This document shows positions 1-9,386 of a stretch of DNA of 64,000 nucleotides, piece by piece; position 1 is the first letter of the stretch, and every line of letters starts with the position of its first letter. Below the pieces are notes generated by a model that was not told the origin of the DNA, ran no database searches, and saw only the letters and a list, made by a program, of their open reading frames with translations. The position numbers and the translations under genes were made by a program. Origin of the DNA: Leptodactylus fallax (Eukaryota > Chordata > Amphibia > Anura > Leptodactylidae). Location of the stretch: NCBI GenBank assembly GCA_947044405.1, contig CAMRHE010000157.1, forward strand, positions 642,501-706,500. The letters run 5' to 3'.

Positions 1-252
1 TGTGTTAATGGAGCAATCACTGAAACAATGTTAGGTGGTCCTTTTAAGGCAGGGCTGCAATGATGTTGAAATGTGTTTTGGGGGATAAAGTTCATTTTCT
101 AGGCAAATATTGACTTTGCAAGTAATTGCTGTTAAGCTGATCACTCTTTATAACATTCTGGAGTATATGCAAATTGCCATTAGAAAAACTGAAGCAGTAG
201 ACTTTGTAAAAATTAATATTTGTATCATTCTCAAAACTTTTGGCCATGACTG
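1..252 (-). mobile_element. Terminal piece of a DD35E-type Tc1-like transposon
   Basis: Bases 1-252 match 56062-56313, the right end of the intact element, with a single difference seen by eye (C/T-type change at base 27) and no length change. It ends in the same TIR (GGCCATGACTG) followed by TA at 253-254. The rest of the copy lies left of the window. Near-identity implies recent spread of this family. Confidence 0.95.
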
Positions 253-260
253 TACATATA

Positions 261-1910
261 CAGTCATATGAAAAAGTTTGGGCACCCCTATTAATCTTAA
301 TCATTTTTAGTTCTAAATATTTGGGTGTTTGCAACAGCCATTTCAATTTGATATATCTAATATCTGATGGACACAGTAATATTTCAGGATTGAAATGAGG
401 TTTATTGTACTAACAGAAAATGTGCAATATGCATTAAACCAAAATTTGACCGCTGCAAAAATTTGGGTACCCTTATCATTTTATTGATTTGAATACTCCT
501 AACTACTTTTTACTGACTTACTGAAGCACAAAATTGGTTTTGTAACCTCACTGAGCTTTGAACTTCATAGCCAGGTGTATCCAATCATGAGAAAAGGTAT
601 TTAAGGTGGCCAATTGCAAGTTGTTCTCCTATTTGAATCTCCTCTGAAGAGTGGCATCATGGGCTCCTCAAAACAACTCTCAAATGATCTGAAAACAAAG
701 ATTGTTCAACATAGTTGTTCAGGGGGGAGGATACAAAAAGTTGTCTCAGAGATTTAACCTGTCAGTTTCCACTGTGAGGAACATAGTAAGGAAATGGAAG
801 ACCACAGGGACAGTTCTTGTTAAGCCCAGAAGTGGCAGGCCAAGAAAAATATCAGAAAGGCAGAGAAGAAGAATGGTGAGAACAGTCAAGGACAATCCAC
901 AGACCACCTCCAAAGAGCTGCAGCATCATCTTGCTGCAGATGGTGTCACTGTGCATCGGTCAACAATACAGCACACTTTGCACAAGGAGAAGCTGTATGG
1001 GAGAGTGATGCGAAAGAAGCCGTTTCTGAAAGCACGCCACAAACAGAGTCGCCTGAGGTATGCAAAAGCACATTTGGACAAGCCAGCTTCATTTTGGAAG
1101 AAGGTCCTGTGGACTGATGAAACAAAGATTGAGTTGTTTGGTCATACAAAAAGGCGTTATGCATGGCGTCCAAAAAACACAGCATTCCAAGAAAAACACT
1201 TGCTACCCACTGTAAAATTTGGTGGAGGTTCCATCATGCTTTGGGGCTGTGTGGCCAATGCCAGCACCGGGAATCTTGTTAAAGTTGAGGGTCGCATGGA
1301 TTCAACTCAATATCAGCAGATTCTTGAGAATAATGTACAAGAATCAGTGACGAATTTGAAGTTACGCCGGGGATGGATATTTCAGCAAGACAATGATCCA
1401 AAACACAGCTCCAAATCTACTCAGGCATTCATGCAGAGGAACAATTACAATGTTCTGGAATGGCCATCCCAGTCCCCAGACCTGAATATCATTGAACATC
1501 TGTGGGATAATTTGAAGCAGGCTGTCCATGCTCGGCGACCATCAAACTTAACTGAACTGGAATTGTTTTGTAAAGAGGAATGGACAAAAATACCTTCATC
1601 CAGGATCCAGGAACTGATTAAAAGCTACAGGAAGCGACTAGAGGCTGTTATTTTTGCAAAAGGAGGATCTACTAAATATTAATGTCACTTTTCTGTTGAG
1701 GTGCCCATACTTTTGCACCGGTCAAATTTTGGTTTAATGCATATTGCACATTTTCTGTTAGTACAATAAACCTCATTTCAATCCTGAAATATTACTGTGT
1801 CCATCAGTTATTAGATATATCAAATTGAAATGGCTGTTGCAAACACCCAAATATTTAGAACTAAAAATGATTAAGATTAATAGGGGTGCCCAAACTTTTT
1901 CATATGACTG
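261..1910 (+). mobile_element. Tc1/mariner transposon (DD34E), nearly intact
   Basis: 1,650 bp with long inverted ends (CAGTCATATGAAAAAGTTTG and its complement) and flanking TA on both sides (259-260, 1911-1912). The first and last ~200 bp are inverted copies. It sits 8 bp after another Tc1-like end and directly before a CA microsatellite. It carries one transposase gene with a single frameshift. Confidence 0.95.
659..1682 (+). pseudogene. Tc1-like transposase, one frameshift
   Basis: Cut-and-paste transposase. The natural ATG is at 659 (MGSSKQLSNDLKTKIVQ...). The frame shifts by +1 near a run of six G at 722-727 and is then open to 1682. After the shift come a helix-turn-helix (GYKKLSQRFNLSVSTVRNIV), an AT-hook-like GRPRK, and catalytic residues in VLWTDETK, FQQDNDPKH and SPDLNIIEHLW. 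There are 34 residues between the second D and the E, so DD34E. One extra base, probably G, would explain the break. Confidence 0.92.

Positions 1911-1970
<60 letters not shown>
1911..1970. repeat. (TA)n(CA)n microsatellite between two Tc1 elements
   Basis: About 10 bases of TA followed by ~48 bases of CA. It has replaced or grown from the TA target between the element ending at 1910 and the one starting at 1971, so the left TA of the second element is no longer visible. Confidence 0.95.
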
Positions 1971-1975
<5 letters not shown>

Positions 1976-2250
1976 CAGACCAAAAGTTTGGACACACCTT
2001 CTCATTCCAAGAGTTTTCTGTATTTTCATGACTATAAAAATTGTAGATTCACACTGAAGGCATCAAAACTATGAATTAACACATGTGGAATTATATACTT
2101 AACAAAAAAGTGTGTAACAACTGAAAATAAGTCTTATATTCTAGGTTCTTCAAAGTAGCCACCTTTTGCTTTGATTACTGCTTTGCACACTCTTGGAAGA
2201 GTGAAGAAATCAGGCGATACCTTTTAGAGGCTAACTGAGTATATTTATAA

Positions 2251-2290
2251 GTAAGCTTTCAGGAGTGCTCGCTCCCTTCATCAGACATGG
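2251..2290 (-). ncRNA. Candidate hammerhead ribozyme core in Penelope tail
   Basis: On the minus strand the sequence reads CTGATGA (2278-2284), a stem-loop in which GGAG pairs with CTCC around a short loop, then GAAA (2257-2260). That is the order of the hammerhead catalytic core (CUGAUGA, stem II, GAAA). Penelope-like elements are known to carry such motifs in their terminal repeats. I could not fix a convincing stem III or cleavage triplet, so activity is unproven. Confidence 0.5.
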
Positions 2291-2550
2291 TGTGATACAA
2301 GAACTGAAAATTAACAGATTTTTATACACATGGTTTTCAAAGCATTTTAGAGTCCTTAAAAAAATTGCAATCTAAGTAGAGAAGTTATTTACAACAGGTC
2401 AAAAAAACAGTCTGGAAACTTGTGGTGCGTGACGGAGGGATCAGTAATTCTTGCTGTTATCTGTTTGCTATCAGGAGGTGATTTGTGTCCCTCACAGGTC
2501 ATACATAGTGTGATTTGAAGCTGGCATGAATATTGAGTTCAGTTCATGGT

Positions 2551-3045
2551 TCAAACATAGTGTGACATGAAGCTGGCATTATTATTAAGTCCAAATTGCA
2601 GAGTTTGAAATTTTTGCATAAATTTGTACTCCATTTCTTTTCTTTTCTCCTGTGTCTTAAAATGTCCCATTAAAACCACAACCCGCAAATCTTCAATAGA
2701 GTGGTTTTCTCCGGAGAAATGTGCGGCCACTGGGAGATCGGTTCTGCTGTTATTAATGGTGGATCTGTGTGAGTTCATTCGTTGACTGAGTCTCTGCCCT
2801 GTTTCCCCCACATAGAGGCCTGTGGTGGGACATTGCACACACATTATGAGGTACACCACATTGGAAGATCTGCAGGAAAATGTCCCCCTAATTCTGTGCA
2901 CCTGTTGTGACTGTGGGATAGGTACACTGTCAGCGGTGTGGATGTGCTTGCAGGTCATGCACCTTTTATGTAGGCAAGGTGAGGTGCCATTTTCAGTTGG
3001 GGCCTTCAGGGCACTCCGGACGATAATGCACCTCAGGTTTGATGG
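2551..3045 (-). pseudogene. Penelope GIY-YIG endonuclease domain
   Basis: Carries a Cys-containing segment (CLHKRCMTCKHIHTAD) followed by VVYLIMCVQCPTTGLYVGET and GQRLSQRMNSHRS, the GIY-YIG nuclease signature with catalytic Arg and downstream Glu (EMEYKF). In this family the domain nicks the target. Open from about 3045 to the stop at 2551 but out of frame with the reverse transcriptase upstream. Confidence 0.92.
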
Positions 3046-4597
3046 TTGTCGAAAGGAGAGGAGAGGGGGACTGGAAATATGTCCTTGAGTCTGTTGTCCC
3101 TATGTAGTACAGGTTGGAGCTCCTTGGCAATCCTTCGTAGGATCTCCAGCTGTGGGTTGTAGGTGACAACTAGGGGCACTCGGGCATCTTTCTGGGTCTC
3201 TCTATATGTCAGCAGACTGTCTCTGTTAATGGCTGCTGCTTTGTTTAATTGGTTGTCTGTCACTTTTGGTTTGTATCCCAATCTGAGAAATTTCATCCTC
3301 AGATCCAGGAGATGCTTGTCCAGGTCTGTTTTGTCGGAGCAAATACGATTGTATCGTATAGCCTGGCTGTAGATTATAGATTGTCTTGTGTGCTTGGGGT
3401 GGAAGCTGTCGTTTCTCAGGTAGGCCGTTCTGTCTGTGGGTTTGTGGTATATCGATGTGAGTAGCCGGTGGTCTTTAATGTATATTGTGGTATCCAGAAA
3501 GTGAATTTCACTCCCTGAATAGCTAAGTTTAAGGTTGATGGTCGGGTGAAAGTCATTGAAGTCATTATGGAATTGAAGTAGGGCCTCCTCACCTGCAGTC
3601 CAGATGACAAGGATATCATCGATATAACGAAGGTAAATCATAGGTTTGGTGGTGCATGTTGATAAATATGTTCCTTCCATTTCTGCCATAAAGAGATTTG
3701 CATATTGGGGTGCACATCTGGTCCCCATTGAAGTTCCCATTCGCGGTAGATATAGATCCTCTCCAAAGGTAAAATGGTTGTGGCTAAGGATGAATTGTAT
3801 GAGCTGTGTTACTGGTTCTGTTGGGAGGTTTTGTTTTGCCAGGTGTACCCGACATGCTGCAACTCCATCCTTGTGGGGAATGTTGGTATACAGGGATTCC
3901 ACATCCATGGTGGCCAAAATGGTCCCCTCAGGTAGAGGGCCCAGGGCATTCAGTTTGTTAAGAAGGTCAGTGGTGTCCTGGATATAGCTTGGAATATCCC
4001 TGACAAGGGGTTTTAGGAGATTTTCCACCCAACCTGAGATGTTTTCTGTCAGTGTCCCAATGCCAGAAATGATAGGCCTCCCAGGGTTGCCATCTTTGTG
4101 TATCTTTGGGAGCATATAGAAGCAGCCCGGCCTGGGATCTTGGGGGATAAGTCCTTTTACCTGATTCTGGATCTGGACTGGAAACTCCTTGATCATACTC
4201 TTTAGTTCTTTCATATAGGCCTCTGTGGGATCACTTCCAAGTTTGGAGTAATGGATGGGATTTGACAGTTGCCTGTTTGATTCCTGGATATAGTCTGAGA
4301 TGTTCATTATGACTATTGCGCCCCCTTTGTCAGCTGGTTTTATTATTATATCCTGATTTTCTTTCAGTGATGTAATAGCCTTCTGTTCCTGCAGGGTTAG
4401 GTTATGCACCTGTTTCTTTTGTTTCTCCAGGATTTCTGATTTTACTTTGCTTCTGAAACAGTCAATATATTTATCCAGTGCTGCATTAGCTCCAGGGCGT
4501 GGGGTCCAGGTAGATTTTTTGGTAGGATTCCTTATGGGCTGTTCCATCTCAGAGTCGCTGCTGTATGGAGGGTCTTTGTCATAAAAATATTCCCTTA
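3040..4597 (-). pseudogene. Penelope-type reverse transcriptase, 3' frameshift
   Basis: Copies element RNA into DNA at the target. About 515 codons are open. Visible motifs: IIKPADKGGAIVI, MDVESLYTNIP (motif A), GTSMGTRCAPQYANLF (motif B), YLRYIDDILVIW (catalytic YxDD) and EIHFLDTTIY. The N terminus is missing. The frame breaks near 3050-3065, after VFPVPLSS; the continuing protein (NLRCIIVRSALKAPTENG) is in another frame, so one base was gained or lost there. Confidence 0.93.
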
Positions 4598-4609
4598 GCA
4601 CACTCTTGG

Positions 4610-5602
4610 CATTCTCTTGATGAGCTTCAAGAGGTAGTCACCTGAAATGGTCTTCCAATAGTCTTGAAGGAGTTCCCAGAGATGCTTAGCACTTGTTGGC
4701 CCTTTTGCCTTCACTCTGTGGTCCAGCTCACCCCAAAACATCTCGATTGGGTTCAGGTCTGGTGACTGTGGAGGCCAGGTCATCTGGCGTAGCACCCCAT
4801 CACTCTCCTTCTTGGTCAAATAGCCCTTACACAGTCTGGAGGTGTGTTTGGGGTCATTGTCCTGTTGAAAAATAAATGATGGTCCAACTAAACGCAAACC
4901 GGATGGAATAGCATGCCGCTGCAAGATGCTGTGGTAACCATGCTGGTTCAGCATTCCTTCAATTTTGAATAAATCCCCAACACAGTGTCACCAGCAAAGC
5001 ACCCGCACACCATCACACCTCCTCCTCCATGCTTCACGGTGGGAACCAGGCATGTAGAGTCCATTCGTTCACCTTTTCTGCGTCGCACAAAGACACGGTG
5101 GTTGGAACCAAAGATCTCAAATTTGGACGGACTCAGACCAAAGCACAGATTTCCACAGGTCTAATGTCCATTCCTTGTGTTCTTTAGCCCAAACAAGTCT
5201 CTTCTGCTTGTTGCCTGTCCCTAGCAGTGGTTTCCTAGCAGCTATTTTACCATGAAGGCCTGCTGCACACAGTCTCCTCTTAACAGTTGTTGTAGAGATG
5301 TGTCTGCTGCTAGAACTCTGTGTGGCATTGACCTGGTCTCTAATCTGAGCTGGTGTTAACCTGCGATTTCTGAGGCTGGTGACTCGGATGAACTTATCCT
5401 CCGCAGCAGAGGTGACTCTTGGTCTTCCTTTCCTGGGGCGGTCCTCATGTGAGCCAGTTTCTTTGTAGCGCTTGATGGTTTTGGCCACTGCACTTGGGGA
5501 CACTTTCAAAGTTTGCCCAATTTTTCGGACTGACTAACCTTCATTTCTTAAAGTAATGATGGCCACTCATTTTTCTTTACTTAGCTGCTTTTTTCTTGCC
5601 AT
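4610..5602 (-). pseudogene. Tc1-like transposase remnant
   Basis: Starts at ATG 5602 (MARKKQLSKEK) but meets stops within 30 codons. A helix-turn-helix and GRPR hook follow in MKVSPSAVAKTIKRYKET and RPRKGRPRV. The first catalytic Asp block is damaged (VLWSES then frameshift). FQQDNDPKHTS and WPPQSPDLNPIEMFW keep the other two acidic residues. The last ~18 codons (KAVIKAKGGYF) are separated from the body by the Penelope insertion and lie at ~2140-2196. Not functional. Confidence 0.92.
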
Positions 5603-6016
5603 AATACAAATTCTAACACTCCATTCAGTAGGACTATCAGCTGTGTATCCACCTGACTTCTGAACAACACAACTGATGGTCCCAACCCCATTTATAAGGC
5701 AAGAAATCCCACTTATTAAACCTGACAGGGCACACCTGTGAAGTGAAAACCATTTCAGGTGACTACCTCTTGAAGCTCATCAAGAGAATGCCAAGAGTGT
5801 GCAAAGCAGTAATCAAAGCAAAAGGTGGCTACTTTGAAAAACCTAGAATATAAGACATATTTTCAGTTGTTTCACACTTTTTTGTTAAGTATATAATTCC
5901 ACATGTGTTAATTCATAGTTTTGATGCCTTCAGTGTGAATCTACAATTTTTATAGTCATGAAAATACAGAAAACTCTTGGAATGAGAAGGTGTGTTCAAA
6001 CTTTTGGTCTGTACTG

Positions 6017-6069
6017 TATATATACACACACACATATATACATATATATATATATACACACACACACAG

Positions 6070-6108
<39 letters not shown>
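6017..6108. repeat. (TA)n/(CA)n microsatellite
   Basis: Alternating CA and TA stretches, interrupted, directly after the Tc1-like end. Reading frames across it encode only Cys-Val or Tyr-Ile repeats and are not genes. Confidence 0.95.
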
Positions 6109-6868
6109 CTTTAGTGGATGTGGTGTTTATGTTTGAGTTATCAATGTACCTCAGTGGTTTGTGTGTATACAAGGGGGTCAGATGAACCAGATGTTTTATT
6201 GCTTTATGACATTTTAGCTTAGTGACCCTGAGGGAGGAAGGGGGGCACCCCTGGGCTGACCTCCAGAGCCGCAGAGACACACAGCTTTCCCAGAGATGAG
6301 TTGTTCATCCCCCACCTCAGAGAGTGAGTGGAGGGGGGGCACCATGGCAGGGAGGAGTGGCTAAGCACAAGCTTAAGAGTTTATGTGACCCTGAGAACTT
6401 TTGTCACATCTGTGGAAGCAGCTAAGAGCTGGGTGTGTCCATTTCACTACAGAAGATCTTCCAAGCCTGGAACCAAATACTTTTAAGTATCATTCTGATT
6501 TTATCCCATTTATTTTAAAAGTGGTTTGCATTTTGTGGCCTTTGTTATTTCTTTTATATATAGCACTGAACCCTTTGGGTATTAAATTGTTACATTTAAG
6601 GACTTTGTGTTGCTCTATGAAACTATGTACATATGTCTACTTCACAAAACAAAAACTACACCACTCAATTCCATCTCGTCATGGTGGTGGGGCGGAAGCA
6701 GTAACAGGAGACCTGGGACTCCCGATCAGTGGGGATCCAGTACTCAGGTTGTTGTCTTGGTAATGCACACCACTGCCACTCACATGACCATGTGGTGCAG
6801 TTATTTAAGTAATGGCAGAAAATTAGATTTTGCCAACAATAAAATCACACTAAACTTACTACACTTAC
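6109..6868. other. Intron sequence, no gene recognised
   Basis: 760 bases left of exon 25. G-rich at 6215-6350, AT-rich after 6480. I see no BRCT exon and no element with clear ends. Probably old repeat sequence. Confidence 0.6.
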
Positions 6869-6963
6869 CAGTGCTTCACTGAAACTGCTCAAGATTTCAC
6901 CACCTCCTGCCCGGATTTGTGCCTCTGTGTATTGTCGGTCATAAGGTGAGCTCTCCACGTATT
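6869..6963 (-). CDS. TP53BP1: TP53BP1 coding exon 25 (BRCT1, last exon in window)
   Basis: Encodes EYVESSPYDRQYTEAQIRAG then GGEILSSFSEAL, matching human EFLEIPPFNKQYTESQLRAGAGYILEDFNEAQ. Acceptor TTATTGCAG, donor GTAAGT, leaving phase 0. Next expected sequence (human CNTAYQCLLIADQ) is not found between 1 and 6868, so the remaining exons lie left of the window. Confidence 0.95.
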
Positions 6964-9355
6964 CTGCAATAAAAATAAATAAACACACCTCCCTTGTAAG
7001 TTTTTGGAAATCAGGAAATGAACCCATTCAACATTGTGAACTGCTAAACCATTCAGCTGACCAGGGACAAAGAAAAGTGACAAGGTATTTTGTGATTTTT
7101 ACAAAGCACAACACTTACCTTCTTCCTCTTCACTGCTCATTTCTTTTTGCCTCAGGCGATTGCCAACTTTGTCACTAGATGTGGCCGATGTCAGTAATAT
7201 GGAGTAGCCCATGAACAACAACTTATTCTGGGGTAGAGGTCCATGGGAATCCTCAAGTGCTACTTGGTCACTGGCATCTCCACTTTCATTGGGGCTCATA
7301 AATTCTCCTTTCACTGCACCTTTAGAACACAAATAACTTTAGTACAAGCACTGTACAATACACTGGTTTGAAGAACAAGACACCTATAAAACATATACAT
7401 ATCTGAAGTACAAATGTAATATAGGGCAGACATTATTAGCACATTAATATTTCATGTTCAGGAAAATATGTATTAAGAAGAATGTAAAGACGTGTACTAC
7501 TACGTGTGCTATTCTCACATTTATTTAAGCTATCCAGCAGAATATACAGATGTGGCAAGCGCTCACGGCTCATAAACATAACACCCTATGCAAAATTGCA
7601 CCAATCGAACATGTGGTGTGTTAATAGTGTAGCATGCAATGGTTCATTCCGCCTTTGCCACATCTGTACACTGTGTTTAAAGAACAACTCCTTCATATTC
7701 AATATCAAAGACTCAACACACAGTAGACAGCGACTATTCAAGATATATAACAAGGGATTATTACCAGGTGGATTATTTCTTTTATTTCATGGGAGTGTTT
7801 TAATCATCAAAAGCTAAGCATTTCTTACCAGACTTCATCACTAGGGATTTACGTCCACGTTTAGCAGGAGATTTGTCGTCATCTGCACTGATCAATTTAC
7901 GTTTACCAGATAGTGCACCCAGGGAGCTACGAGGGTTCTCCGATCCTTTCCGAGTCGGTGTACTTGTACTGGATGTAATTGAGCTGGTTGAAGTACTCGT
8001 CACACTTAAATTACTTCTCCGTTTCCGCTTTCCCTCTACAAGATTATCTTTACAAAAAAAAAAAGCAAAATATCACAAAAACTGTATACAAACCATGGAA
8101 AGCTATGAAAGGTCTGTATAAAATAAAGGCTTGTGAATACCATACATAGAGTAAAAGAATTACAAAACTAAAAGAGAACCTCTGAGCACAATTCATTACT
8201 GGACTGTCTAAATATAGCCCCTCAAGGTGCTGCTGGGTTCTAAGTGTTCCTTCATACATACAACATATTTTGTTGCAACTGAACATCAGCTTCAATGCTC
8301 TAAACCAGCGGTCCCCAACCTTTTCATCTCCACGACCCAGTGGGGTGGGGTGGGGGGCTGTCAGGTGATTTAGGGGCGGGCTTTGGACATATGGGGGCGG
8401 TGTTATACACTAAACAGCGCTTTAGACCAGGGCATGCTGGTGGAACCTCGGTGTACAGTGCTGTAGGGCTATTAGCTAGGCTAGGAGCAACAACACTGTG
8501 GCCAGATCGCTGCCCCGCCCCACATAATGTACCGGGAGCCGCGTTTACTTAGGTCAGCCTGCTGCCCCGCGAATCGGCAGAAGACCTCCAACAGCCCGGT
8601 CCCAGTCCACGGACCGGTGGTTGGGGACCCCTGCTCTAAACAATACGTGCAGAAATCCAGTACCTTTGAAAGGGGTTTTCCAGGCTTATCAATTGAGAAC
8701 CTATCCTTAGAACAGGTCATCAACTGAAAAATGGCGGGGTCAGACAACCAAGATTCCCTACCGATCAGCTGTTTGGTGAGCACTGTGGCCTTTTCACAGA
8801 AAACCAGTTCCCACAGACCTTCAACTGAAGACCTAATCTAGGTAATCAATTGATAAAGCTTCAAAAACTGCAGGAAAAAAAACCCCTAAATGCTGTGTGA
8901 AGTGGAGACAACACAGATATAAGGTATTATGGAAAGACCTGCGCTTGTTCTATACTTTGACCCTCTCCTAGATTTAGCACACAATTGCTGATGCAATAAA
9001 ATGACCATACACCTGGCACATAAAAGCAACCAAAGATGACATTTCTTTGCAGTTCAGACTTCAAATATACAATTTTAGAACCCTTAGTGAAATCAGAAGA
9101 AAATACATACCAAGACTTATGTCCGATCCCTTTGTCAATGGTGTAGAAGGTTCATATGGGCCAAGCCCAAACTGTTCTCGTAGCTTATTTCCTTGTTCTA
9201 GAGAAAGTATGACTGCCATTCTTTTATACCATTTCCGCTGACCTTCCTTTTCAATACAATAATACAGTTCTCCAGAATCTTTCTTGTGTGCCTTTACCAC
9301 TCCTGAAAATCAAGCAACAAAACAGTTACACTACAATCGCAATATAAGTGACCTC

Positions 9356-9386
<31 letters not shown>

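Larger units (their letters stand above)
2197..4597 (-). mobile_element. Penelope-like retroelement, 5'-truncated, nested
   Basis: Inserted in the transposase end of the Tc1 element at 1971-6016. The 12-bp sequence GCACACTCTTGG occurs on both sides (2185-2196 and 4598-4609) as the target duplication. It encodes a Penelope-type reverse transcriptase and a GIY-YIG endonuclease, in that order, on the minus strand. The open frame runs straight into the 5' junction, so the element is 5'-truncated, as is common. Confidence 0.93.
1971..6016 (-). mobile_element. Tc1-like transposon split by a Penelope-like insertion
   Basis: Ends are CAGTACAGACCAAAAGTTTG and its inverse, with TA at 6017-6018. Without the 2.4-kb nested insert it is ~1.63 kb. 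The inverted repeats are long: 5755-6016 is an inverted copy of 1971-2196 plus 4610-4645, about 265 bp, and covers the end of the transposase gene. Transposase lies on the minus strand and is broken. A TA/CA microsatellite follows at 6017. Confidence 0.93.

Noticed and set aside
1773..2074. Reading frames rich in His-Thr or Cys-Val
   Set aside because: Products of the CA microsatellite at 1911-1970.
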